The position numbers were made by a program, and so were the translations under genes. Positions 42,408 through 53,505 of a stretch of DNA of 64,000 bases are shown here, in pieces (within the stretch, counting starts at the first letter, position 1; each line of letters opens with the position of its first letter). This DNA comes from Blepharisma stoltei (taxonomy: Eukaryota; Ciliophora; Heterotrichea; Heterotrichida; Blepharismidae): positions 558,001-622,000 of the forward strand of contig CAJZBQ010000038.1 of assembly GCA_914767885.1 (NCBI GenBank). Reading direction: 5' to 3'. The notes below the pieces were generated by a model. It saw nothing but the letters and a program-made list of their open reading frames with translations, did not search any database and was not told where the DNA came from.

Positions 42408-44419
42408 ATGAACAAGCTAGTTAAATATGGATCTCTCTTTATCTTGTTTATGTGAGTTGGAATTATTTTCCTATTTTTTGCTAGTCTAAACCAAAACAGC
42501 TTCAAGTTTATTGTGCAAGAAATTAATTTTTATCAAGAAAATCCTGTGCCTAAAATATCTCTGTATGATGATGAAAAAATCATTAAAAATCTTGATTTGG
42601 CATGCAAACCTGAGTCATTTGGATACACTGAAAAAGAAACAGCTTTTATATTTCCAGATAAAAAATATCCAAAATGTTATAGAAATGATACAGATATTAT
42701 GATTGATATGAATTTTGATACAAATTTGTTTACTATGAATTGTAGTGGAAAGTTTGTTCTTGGCACATTTGAAGGTGGGGAAAGTTTACAAGAGCAAGTG
42801 TTTTCTAATTTAGTTCAGGCTTATTCTGAGCCAGTTTCACTAAAATCAGAAGAATGGGCATTTGCGTCGTGTGAAAATTTTATTTTGGATAATTATGAGC
42901 ATGTTATATACAAACTGAGAAAAAATCAAAAATCATTAGAAAGAGCCAAAAACAGCTTAAAAGGAAAACCAATAAATATCATAATGCTTGTAGTAGACTC
43001 TTTATCAAGGAGAAATTTTTTCAGAAAATTACCAAATACAGTTAATTTTTTAAACAAAAATTTATCAAGTGATTTTTCTATTTTTGACTATAAACTCCAT
43101 CATATTTTAGGCCAAAACTCAGATACACATTATATGCCGACGTTTTTTGGGGACATTTTTTATCAATTTCAATCGAAAATGGCAAAGGAAGATCCATATT
43201 ATGATGATTCTTTATGAAAATATTTACATGAAAGAGGATTTGTAACGCTATTTGGAATGGACTATTGTGGAGATATATTAGCTAGTTTTTTAGGAAAAAA
43301 ACCAAAATTTGACCATATTATGGGGAAGTTTTGGTGTGCGGCTAATCAAATGTATGGCTATTCCCAGAGTGCTACAAAAGAAAGGTGTATTGGTAATAAA
43401 AATGCGCATGAATATTTATTGGACTATTTTTTGCAGTTTTCTGAGGCTTATAAAGAAGTTTCAAGGTTTTCTTATATACATTTAAGCACTGCACATGAAA
43501 GTACAGGGACTGTGATTTCGACGCTTGATGACGATTTAGTAGGATTTTTAAGAAAATTTTTGGGTTTTAAAGAAGACTCTGTTTTGTTTTTAATGGGAGA
43601 TCATGGCATGCGATATGGAAATTGGCATAAAACAAAAAATGGAGCCCAAGAGCATAAGCTTCCTTTGTTCCTTATAATTCCTTCTAATTCTGTTTTAGCT
43701 CAAATCCCTGAAAGCTCTTCTATTTTGAAGCAGAATTCGAATAGACTTATAAGCAAGTTTGATTTCCATACAACTTTATTAAATTTGGGAAATTTTCCTA
43801 ATGAGGATAAAGAGGAAATTAAATTGAAAACTTCTAAAAGATATAGAACTTATAACTTATTTTCTGATATAATTCCAACTGATAGGAAATGCGAAGACAT
43901 TGGGATCTCAAATCATTGGTGTGGATGCCCTCATTATGAAGCCATTCCTACAGACAACACAATGGTTAAAAGCCTTACAATGCTAATCATCAGGAACTTG
44001 AACCTTGAAAACTTATTTAAAAAATCATATAAAATCTGCAAAGAAATGAGCATTAAAGATATTATTTATATAGGCAAAATAGAAGCTAAAGATTACTATA
44101 GCTTAAAAGTAATATTCACTATAAAAGAAAGTGAGACTGCAATTTTTGAAATTTTATTAGAGCTTTCATATACTTTTTATGATAAATAGAATAAGGCCAG
44201 GCTATAATTATTAATTGCCTTAATTTATTATAAAAAAAATACCAAGAGTTACCAAAAAGAGAAAATGAATTTTTTGAGTCAAAAAATGCAAAGTATGAAA
44301 ATTTCAAGTTTTATAAAATAAAATACATCCAAAGGCTAGATGATTATATAGATGGATGCGCTGAGCTGGTTTTGCTGAGAGGTTTGGATCCGCTCTACTG
44401 CATTTGTGAAAATGATTAA
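42408..44419 (+). CDS. DUF229-family protein C, 649 aa after removal of one IES
   Basis: Shorter subgroup of the DUF229 family. The signal anchor is near residues 6-26 (SLFILFMWVGIIFLFFASL, Trp from TGA). LACKPESFGYTEKE, LVVDSLSRRNFFRKLP, HHILGQNSDTHYMPTFFGD, ERCIGNKNAHEY, LSTAHESTGTVISTLDDD, LFLMGDHGMRYGNW, SNRLISKFDFHTTL, RKCEDIGISNHWCGCPHYE and the Cys motif LDPLYCICEND follow in order. Asp/Ser of DSLSRR, the DH of GDHG and the His of KFDFHTT are the expected metal and catalytic positions. It is the most divergent of genes C-H. Total 650 codons including the stop after removal of 62 bp. Confidence 0.85.
44178..44239. other. IES, 62 bp, TA-bounded
   Basis: TA at 44178 and 44240. Joins LELSYTFY to QELPKRENEFFESKN, aligned with RLSSFYIDKKESEYFNVKN in gene F. 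A TA at 44169 is a less likely left end. Confidence 0.8.
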
Positions 44420-44449
44420 TAATTTCTTTAAATAAACTTTATTAGGAAA

Positions 44450-47192
44450 ATGAATAAGGTCGTAAAAATAGGAACTTTCTCATTATAGCTTACACCCCCG
44501 TTTTGGATTGGCCTTGAGCACTCCCTCCCCTGTCACCAACCCCCTAACGGTCCCAAATATTTTAGCATGCTAAATATTATTTTCACAAGTTAAAATATTT
44601 AAGGGAGACTTGTCAAATAATATTTTAGCATTTAAAATTTTCAGGACCGTTAGGGGTGGGTAATATGGGGATGGGCTACTTAATAGCGAGCAACCACGAG
44701 AGGTGTGTTATACTTCTGCTATGAATTTTTATCATTACAATTCTTATTGAATTTCCAGAGGAGAGCGAGCCAGAGGCAATAGTAAATCTAAATCTAGTGC
44801 CAGACATTGGAATTTTGATTGAATCTCCAATAGTAGAAACTGAGCACCAAAAAGCTGAAATATCCAGAAATAGTCAACTGAATATGCGAGACGATGAAAT
44901 TTCTATCAATCCTCTTAATTTAGCCTGTAAACCTGAATCTTTTGGATATAGTGAAGAGGAAGCTTTCCTTTTATTTCCAAATAAACAATACCCGCAGTGC
45001 GAGGAAAGATATAAATCAACCCAAGAAATGTTTTATATTGATCGCAAAAATGACACTTTATATATGAATTGTACAGGAAGAGTTGTATTAGGACAATTGG
45101 AAGTTCGTGAACAGCTTGGGAAATATGTATTTAATAACCGAATTAAAGAATATTGAGGCCCAGTTCAACTAGAGACACAGGAGTATGCATTTGGAACCTG
45201 CGATTTAAATAAGAGAACAGATTTTGAGCACGTTACCTACAAGCTGAGACCAAAGGAGGAATCTTTAAAAAGAGCTAAAAACTCTTTGGTTGGGAAGCCT
45301 ATAAATATCGTTATGCTAGTAATTGATTCTCTCTCACGGCGAAGTTTTTTTAGAAAACTCCCTATGTGCCTTGACTATTTAAATTCCAATGCTAAAAATT
45401 TTTCAATTTTTGATTTTAAGCTTCATCATATCATGGGCCAAAATTCTCCTGCAAGCTACATGCCTACATTCTTTGGAGATATGCCATTTAAACAGTCAAG
45501 AAAGATTTTCAGAGGAGATTTATATTATTCCATTTCTATATGAAAATATTTGCATGACAGAGGATTTGTGACTATGATAGGGATGGACAACTGTGGAGAC
45601 AACTTGCCAAGCTATATAGGAAGAACTCCTAATGTTGACCACATAATGGGATCATTTTGATGTGCAGCTAAAGCTTATTATGGGTACAGTCAAAGTTTAA
45701 AGAAAGAGCGATGCATTGGGAATAAAAATGCTCACACATGAATGCTGGACTTAATATTAGACTTCTCAGATACCTATAAAAACGTATCAAAATACACTTA
45801 TATGCATGTAAACACAGCCCATGAAGAAACAGGGACTGTGATCTCTACATTAGATTTAGACCTTAAAAATTTCCTTCAAGATTTTACAAGCCGAGATGAA
45901 GATTATGTATTATTCCTAATGGGAGACCATGGCATGAGGTATGGGTCATGATTTAAATCAAAAGATGGCTCACATGAGCACAAACTGCCACTCTTATTAA
46001 CTATAGTAAAAAATTCAGTTTTAGAGAATGCCCCTAATAGCACAGAAGCATTATTACACAATTCAAACAGACTCATCAGTAAACTTGATTTTCACACAAC
46101 TTTGCAGCATCTTGGAAACTACCCTGATATGGAATCTGGGATTTTTGACATTAGACAAAAAACGTCAAAAACCAAAAAAACTTATAATTTATTTTATGAT
46201 CATATCCCTGATAACAGAACTTGTGAAGATGCTGGGATACCTGTATATTGATGTGGATGCAAGCCTTTTGAAGAAATCACTGAAAACACTCAAGATTTTG
46301 ACTATTTAGCAAATAATATTATACTTATCAAGCTAAATAAGCAAGAGCTGCCCATTGCGAATTCTCTAATATTTTTCATTTTTACATTAAAAAAATCTAC
46401 AAATTCTTAAAAAGCAGCATATAGATACCTTTAACCATGAAAATAAAATAGATGATAGCTCAAAAGAAACAATCTGCCAAAAGCTAAATTTAAATAAAAC
46501 TTCATATATAGGAAAACAAGAAGATAGCGACATAAGTTACTGAAAAATAAAATTCTCAATCCAAGAAAAAGCCTCGCTCCCCCCTTTCGTGAGTGAACAA
46601 AATTTTTTTGTTCACTCATGGTTATTTTTTTTTTTAAAAAAATTTATATAGAAATTTAATAGTTGTTTTTTTTGAAATTAAAAACATCCTAATTTGGAAA
46701 AATTGGGAAGCAAATATTAATTTAATTTCTAAAATTTATGTTTTTTAAAACGCAATTTGTTTAAAATTAATACAGAATTAGCTCGAGATTTCATTATATT
46801 TATTATCACTTATATATCAATTTTTTTTTTTCATAAAAAAATTTTTATTCACTCACGGAGAGTAGGCTTTTGGGCAAAAAATAGGGATTTTTCCAATGGT
46901 TTTGTTCACTCACTAAGGGGGGGAATCAGCGCTATTTGAAGTCATAATCAGACTCTCCAAAACTCAAATCACAAAAAGAGAGTCTGAATATTTCAATGTA
47001 AGAAATATCACCTTTGGAGAAATGAAATATTACAACATAATGAATGTCAACAGGCTCGATGCCTACGACAGCGTCTGCAAAGACGAAATCCTCAAAAAAG
47101 GCTTCGACCCTGTTTATTGCATTTGCAATGAAAGTGACTTTACTATCCCTGCCCTTAATACTACACAAACCGAGGATTCAGAAAGACTCTAA
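44450..47192 (+). CDS. DUF229-family protein D, 687 aa after removal of three inserts
   Basis: MNKVVKIGTFSL starts at 44450 and the signal anchor is interrupted by the first insert; removal gives LLLLWIFIITILIEF. Then LACKPESFGYSEEEAFLLFP, MLVIDSLSRRSFFRKLP, HHIMGQNSPASYMPTFFGD, MIGMDNCGDNLPSYIGR, ERCIGNKNAHTWMLD, VNTAHEETGTVISTLDLD, LFLMGDHGMRYGSW, SNRLISKLDFHTTLQHLGN, RTCEDAGIPVYWCGC, and a C-terminal domain with DPVYCICNESDF. Inserts are 44484-44710, 46322-46421 and 46574-46925; the sum is 688 codons including the stop. Many Trp are TGA. Closely related to E, F, G and H. Confidence 0.87.
44484..44710. mobile_element. IES, 227 bp, MITE-like with nested inverted repeat
   Basis: TA at 44484 and 44711. 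Contains CCCCTAACGGTCC near 44530 and its inverse GGACCGTTAGGGG near 44645, with repeated TATTTTAGCAT inside. Removal restores the signal anchor by comparison with paralogues (IGTIVFLLLWIV). Confidence 0.85.
46322..46421. other. IES, 100 bp, TA-bounded
   Basis: TA at 46322 and 46422. Joins LANNII to DTFNHENKI, aligned with LTNSIIETFNTENKI of gene E. Confidence 0.88.
46574..46925 (-). mobile_element. Family-1 MITE as IES, 352 bp, bounded by TC rather than TA
   Basis: Left end GCCTCGCTCCCCCC, right end GGGGGAATCAGC. Comparison with EKESALFEVIVRLS of gene E demands EKASALFEVIIRLS, which results only if the junction is at TC (46574 and 46926). No TA pair does this without losing conserved codons. 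Orientation is opposite to the copy at 10806. Confidence 0.82.
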
Positions 47193-47224
47193 ATTACCAT
47201 TAAGAAATATCTAAAATTATTTCA

Positions 47225-48250
47225 TTAGACTTGAAAAGCCGGGATTTTGTTTTCTATTGGATTTGTCATACCTAAATTATAAAGTGTTGTTGTCAGCCAG
47301 CGTCTCGTGTTTTCGTCCATCATCATTGCCTGAGTTGGCTCTTTAAACGACGCTGGGATATATTTTCTCAAAAATTCTCTGCCTTTCGCATGCTCTGAAA
47401 TTCTTAGAAAACACCTTACAATATGTTTCAGCAGCCTCTGTGACGGGGTTTCTTTCATAGTATCAATCATATTGTTAAGCACACTGCAAACTGTATGAAG
47501 CCTATCAAAAGTCTGACATAAATAAACTAAGCCATTTTCGTCTGATAGGATTTTTTGTATAATAAAAGTCGCCACTGTTTTCGATAATTCGCTACCTCTG
47601 TCCATGATTCTTAAACATAATGGGATAATTTCTGTATGAATTAAAAAATTGATAACTTCAGGGTCGTCTGCCTTCACTAAAGCACCTATAACACCTAAAG
47701 AAGTTAGCTTTAAATACTCGTAAGGTCGGGAATTACTGATTGTATTGAGAAATGGGTATAAAAATAAAGGAATGTGAGCTGATAAAAAGAGGCTGCGGGT
47801 TTCAGTGTGAGAGGCAACACATTGCAAAAGGGCGAGGACGTTGCAGACCCTGTTTGAAGCTGTAACACTGAGGGTGGGAGGGACCAGAAGTGGGTAGACG
47901 TCAACGATTTCTTGAAGAAGTGCTGCAATGGTATAGAGGTTTTCCTCTATATAGCGCTGAAAGCGCAGACATTTTCCCAGGAGCTTTCCAAGTTCGTCGG
48001 ACCAAATCGCTTTTTGGTCCGACCAAGGCATTGATTTGGTGCAACCAACCGATAAATTCCGATCAGAATTTATCGGCCTTACAGCGCCAAACATAGGAAA
48101 CTTCTATATACCTACTGAATGTCAAAGAATTGGGGCAAGCTCTGTAAAAGATTCTCGATTTCGTGAAAGTTCAACGAGGGCTTCTTCTCGCTTTTCTGGG
48201 ATGATGAGATCTTGGACGAGCTTAGACATGACTTGCTTGATGTTTTCCAT
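47225..48250 (-). CDS. CNOT9: CNOT9 (RCD1/CAF40), CCR4-NOT complex subunit, 282 aa after IES removal
   Basis: Armadillo-type scaffold of the CCR4-NOT deadenylase complex, cytosolic mRNA decay. Start ATG 48250 ([20 protein letters not shown]). Conserved wording: [113 protein letters not shown]. The insert 47932-48108 lies inside the first helix block and must go to give the family sequence; 283 codons including the stop remain. One TGA is read as Trp in LAPILW. Highly conserved family, near its usual size of about 300 aa. Confidence 0.95.
47932..48108. mobile_element. Family-4 palindromic MITE as IES, 177 bp
   Basis: TA at 47932 and 48109. Ends TATAGAGGTTTTCCTCTATA and (inverted) TATAGAAGTTTCCTATG, with an inner inverted pair TTTGGTCCGAC / GTCGGACCAAA. 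Same length class and termini as 15966-16141. Excision yields [15 protein letters not shown], exactly the conserved CNOT9 sequence. Confidence 0.9.
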
Positions 48251-50044
48251 ATTTAACACTATAGTAATATTTTGTATAAGAAAAGTAAAAATTAGAAAAA
48301 TTGAAGATGGATTTTTTATTATAAATTATTATGATGGTTTTTTATAGGAAAGAAATGGAGTTTATATACTGTTTTTTAGGGAAAAGGATGCTTTGGAATA
48401 GTTTAGGGAGCTAAGAATGCTGTTATTAATGAGAAATTTCTTTTCAACTTCAATTAGCGAAAATGGAATGATTTTTAATAATTTCTTTGATATAAGCTAA
48501 TGAAAATGCCATTTTTTATAATACTTTATGCTATAAACTATTTTTATGCTTCTGATAGTTATAAAATGTTTTAGGTTTTATATATAAATTACGTGCTAGA
48601 AAAGCTGATATTTGATATTGATTTTTTGAGCGTGAAGAAAATCCAGGACTATATTTTAGACTTCTCAGATATCTACTAAATGTATAAAAATACAATTATA
48701 TGCATATAGACACAGCTCAAGAAGAGACAGCGAGTGTGATTTCCACATTAGATTTAGACCTAAGAAAGATGAAGATTACATATTATGACAAATGGAAGAC
48801 CACAGCATGAGGTTTGAGTCATGATTTAAATCAAAAGATGGCTCACATAAGCACAAGCTGCCGCCCTTATTAACTATAATAAAAATTCAGTTTTAGAGAA
48901 TATTCCTAATATCACAAAAGCATTATTACACAATTCAAACATAATAATCAGTAATCTTGATTCTCACACAACTTTGCAGCATCTTGGAAATTATCCTGAT
49001 ATGAGGTCTAGCATGAATGGCATAAAAATAAAACCTCACAAACTATAAAAACTTATAATTTATTTTCTGATTTTATTCCAGATATACTCATTATCCCTGC
49101 TTATAGGTGTGTTTTAATAATGAATAGGCAAATTAGTGAAATTTAATTTTATTTGATTTTTTCATGAGGCTGACTCTATATTTTTCATCACATTTTCGGT
49201 TAAGTTCTATCTATGGATTGTCAGCAATTTATGGCTTAAGGGCTTATATATTGTATTAATTAAAGTAGTTAATAATTAATGTGCTGATAATCAATATTAT
49301 AGAAACAAATAGGAATTAGAATATTTTAGTATGAAAAAGTATCAAATTTAGACAAATAAAATATTGCAATATAATAAATATCTATAGACTAATCTCTTAT
49401 GAGAGAATTCTGCAATGACGAAATTATCAAATAAGGTTTTGATCTAGCTTATTGCATTTGAGACGAAATGCTTTAATTGCAAGACACACAATGGTAATAA
49501 TTATGATTTTATAGCTCTAGAGACCTGCAAGATTATTAATAATTTTTCATTGGTAGGCAAAGAATAAAAAAAAGTGATCTTAAAAAATTTTGCTGCATGC
49601 TTCTGAAGCTCCTAGATATGTTGTAAGCTTAAAAATAGCATATAAAGAGCTAAAATTGTAAAAGAATTATCATATTTTAAATAGCTTTGTGTTGCGGTTA
49701 CAGAATTTGATAAAAATGGAATAATATCTATTTTAGCTTATCTAAACATTTTGAATATGTAAAAGCAAATATATAAATATATTTAAAAATTTGAAGTTAA
49801 TTTAAAGAATAACTAATTTATTGAAGAAATAATAAGAGTAAAGTTTATTTTCTGTAACAATTATTTGTGATATTCTTACCAAAAATAAAAAAAATTAGGT
49901 CAATAATTAAACTTTGGAGACCTAAATTCATAAATAATACACAACTATCTACCATAAGCAAATCTCTAATTTTATTTTGCATAAAGAACACTCTTCTTAA
50001 TTTATTATCAATGCAGAATTTTTTTAAAATTTCCTGCCATTATA
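48251..50044. other. Intergenic region with a relic DUF229 copy
   Basis: About 1.8 kb between divergent genes (CNOT9 minus, E plus). It contains the relic described separately at 48640-49480; the rest is AT-rich without features. Confidence 0.6.
48640..49480 (+). pseudogene. Relic of a DUF229 paralogue (C-terminal half)
   Basis: Unmistakable but broken similarity to genes D-H: pieces of YILDFSDIY, YMHIDTAQEETASVISTLDLD, HSMRFESW, KDGSHKHKLPPLLTII, LLHNSN, DSHTTLQHLGNYPD, TYNLFSDFIPD, then fragments near 49390-49470 of the Cys motif (ERILQWRNYQI, AYCIWDEML). Frameshifts and TAA/TAG codons occur throughout and the DHG motif is changed. No N-terminal half is visible. A dead copy; some gaps could be lost IES footprints. 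Confidence 0.8.
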
Positions 50045-52105
50045 ATGAATAAAGCTTTAGAAATTGGAACTATTGTATTTCTTCTCCTCTGGATTGTTTA
50101 TGTCTATACACTTATTGCTCTTCCAGACAGAGAGCTGCAAAGAAGAAAATCCCAGGAATCTGATGTTGATGTCTCAATTGATTCTCCAATAGACAACACA
50201 CCTCCACATCGTGCAATGTCACGAGAAACCTTACTAGATATGATGGATGATGAAGAGTCAATCTACCCTCTTAATTTGACCTGCAAGCCTGAGTCCTTTG
50301 GGTACACATTGGAGGAAGCCCTTTTTTTATTTCCAAATGTTACATATCCAAGATGTGAAACTAAATACAAATCAAGCCCAGAAATGTTCTATATCGACAG
50401 AAAAGATAATACTTTGCATATGAATTGCAATGGAAGAGTAGCGCTGGGGGCTTTGGAAGAAGATGAAGAATTTGGGAAATATCAGTATTCTAATAGGTTG
50501 AAAGAATACAAAGGAGAGCCAATCGCCCTTGAATCAGAGGAGTATGCATTTGGGTCCTGCGATCCCTACAAAACTACAGATTTTGAGCATGTGGCATATA
50601 AGGTAAAGCCAAACCATGAGTCTTTAAAAAGAGCTGAAAAATCATTGAAAGGGAAACCTCTAAATATTGTTATGTTAGTTATCGACTCACTCTCCAGAAG
50701 AATGTTTTTTAGAAAACTCCCAAAATCTGTAGAGTATTTAAATTCCATTGCAAAAAATGTGTCTATTTTCGATTTTAAACTCCATCATGTTATGGGACAA
50801 AATTCTCAATATAGCTTCATGCCTACATGGTATGGAGATATACCAATTGTGGTATCTCCAATGAATAAGGGAGACTTATATTATGACGTCTCCATATGGA
50901 AATATTTGCATGAGAGAGGCTTTGTAACAATGATGGGAATGGATAATTGTGGTGACAATTTACCACAATTTATAGGAAGAAAACCAAGAGTCGACCACAA
51001 AATGGGCTCAATATGGTGTGCAGCTAGCGCTCAATATGGGTATAGTGAGAGTTTGAAGAAAGAGAGATGCATTGGGAATAAAAATGCCCATGCATGAATG
51101 ATGGACTATATTTTAGACTTTTCAGATGTCTATAAAAATGTATCAAGATACACTTATATGCATATAGATACAGCGCATGAAGAAACAGGAACTGTTGTCT
51201 CCACAATCGACTTAGACTTAAAATCTTTTCTTGAAGATTTTACTAGTAGAGATGAAGACTATGTACTATTTTTGATGGGCGACCATGGCATGCGATATGG
51301 ACAATGGTTTAAATCAATAGATGGCTCACATGAGCACAAATTGCCACTCTTACTAATCATAACAAAAGATGGTGTGCTAAATAATATTCCTGGAAGCTAT
51401 GACGTTTTGCAGCACAATTCAAATAGAATATTAAGTAAATTTGATTTCCACACAACTTTACAGCATCTTGGAAACTACCCTGACTTAGAATCTCATAGAG
51501 AGGAAATCAGAAAAAAGACATCAAGAAGATTGACAACTTATAATTGGTTTACTGATTATATCCCAGATAACAGAACTTGTGAAGATGCCGGAATCCCTAT
51601 TTATTGGTGTGGCTGCCAGCCTTTTAAAGAAATCAAGGATGATATAAACTCAGAGAAATTCGTTTATTTAACAAATAGTATCATAGAAACTTTTAACACA
51701 GAAAATAAAATTCACCGTAAGCCAGTAAAAAACATTTGCCAAGAGCTACATTTAAATAAAAATACATATATAGGGAAACTAAAGGATAGGGATGAAGACT
51801 ATTATAAAATAAAATTTACAGTCCTAGAAAAAGAATCAGCACTGTTTGAGGTTATTGTAAGGCTCTCACAATTCTGAACAGATAAAAAAGAATCAGAATA
51901 TTTCAATGTGAAAAGTATTGATTTTGATGGTAAAAGGTTTTACAATATAATGAATATCAATAGACTGGATTCGTATGATGGCATCTGCAAAGATGAAATT
52001 GTCAAAAATAGGCATGACCCAACTTATTGCATTTGTGATGAGGAGGATTTTAAGAGAAAACATTCAATTAACCAAGAAGGGAACAATAATTCGGGAAGAC
52101 CATAA
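50045..52105 (+). CDS. DUF229-family protein E, 686 aa, IES-free
   Basis: Uninterrupted over 687 codons with TGA as Trp (for example NAHA-TGA-MMDY at 51095), so it serves as reference for its paralogues. Signal anchor residues 5-27 (LEIGTIVFLLLWIVYVYTLI), then LTCKPESFGYTLEEALFLFP, NVTYPRCETKYKSSPEMFYI, MLVIDSLSRRMFFRKLP, HHVMGQNSQYSFMPTWYGD, ERCIGNKNAHAWMMD, IDTAHEETGTVVSTIDLDL, LFLMGDHGMRYGQW, HKLPLLLIITKDG, SNRILSKFDFHTTLQHLGN, RTCEDAGIPIYWCGCQPF, and C-terminal DPTYCICDEEDFKR. Predicted single-pass, lumenal or surface-exposed hydrolase-like protein. Substrate unknown. Confidence 0.9.
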
Positions 52106-53505
52106 TAATTTAGAAATTTGTAATATTTTCTATCAAAATATTGTTTTAGGTATTTTTTTGGCTATCTGTCAGTTCCAGATGGAGTCTAAAGGCTAGCTTA
52201 TATAGCTCAAATATTATTCAGCCAATATGAGTTGATCAAGCAAACTCTTGAACTTGATTAGTAGCTTAAGCACATAACTGGAAAAATAAGGCTTGCTTAT
52301 GCATATTTTATATAAGAAATTAATTATATTTCTATGTATTTTTTTGTACCTAATAATCAAGAAATCAAGGCAGAATTTATATAAATATTTAATTGAAAGC
52401 TTATAGCAAGCGAAGAAACATCATCTACCTGCGAAATATTTATACTTTAAAAAATTCAATCTTGGCGAGACAATTTAGCCTCACACAAACCTAAATTATT
52501 ATTTATAGTTATTAATCTATACATATAAATAAAGACGAACAGAGTGCTTCTGGGGTGATTTGCCTAATATAAGCTAAGTGCATTAGTAAGTCTTTAGGTT
52601 CGAATATTACTAAATTTAAATACTTTATTCCTCAGCCATATCAGAGTTTCCCATCAACGAAGCAGCATTTCAAAAGGCGCCAAGTCTTAATTGGCTTGGT
52701 CTTGGCTCACAGTGTGTGAGCTCTCCACTGAGACTGGATCTGCCCTTCATATCAGTCAAAAACAGCTTGAATTCACCTAGAACTCTAAAGGCTACATTCT
52801 CTACCGCTTGGGACGCTCTAGGGCGGCCAAGAACTGCCGCCTTTCCTACAGAACTCCTTCGTTTACAGTATGAGTCACTTCTCCATTCTAGGATAAAAAC
52901 AAGTTGAAGCCAAATCAAAATAGGCTAAGAGAGATTATTGCTCAAAAAATGGTAAATATTGAGAACTCCATTTTTAATTTTCTGCATTGAAGAGGACATG
53001 ATATTTCATCTTTTTAATTATTGCACAGACGGCTCTACAAAATTGAATGAAATCTAAAAGTTTACAGCAGTTTTCATTCTTGCAATCCTAATTAGAAAGT
53101 GGCATGATATTTTTTTAATTAATTTTATTTGCAAATCAAAAGGAAAATAGCAACTTATTTAAAATAGAAATTATTTTAAATAAATTTATTAGAATGATAT
53201 TATCATAGGAACAATTTATTTTTATTTAGATATCTAGAATGTTGATGCTTAGACCAAGCAAAAAATTGTCTCTGGATTTAATTAGGGTAATATCAATAAT
53301 GCTGGATAAATATTTATAAATAATCCACATTTTAATTCTTCTAACAAAAATAAAATTATTTTTTTGCTGAAAAAGAAAAATTTAAATTTATAAATAATAC
53401 AAACCCAATTGCTATGTGCAAATACTAAAGTTATTTTTGCATGAAGACCACTCTTCTTAACTTATGATCGATGCAGAATTTTTTTAAAATGGTCCCGCTA
53501 TTAAA
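52106..53505. other. Intergenic with GC-rich island 52630-52925
   Basis: AT-rich except for about 300 bp at 52630-52925 that stand out by composition and contain CACAGTGTGTGAGCTC and CTAGGGCGGCCAAG. No convincing ORF with TGA as Trp. It may be another SINE-like or decayed element; no second copy is visible here. Confidence 0.5.

Noticed and set aside
52630-52925. Conserved RNA gene in the GC-rich island
   Set aside because: No tRNA, 5S or snRNA motif could be recognised; it is reported only as an island of unusual composition.
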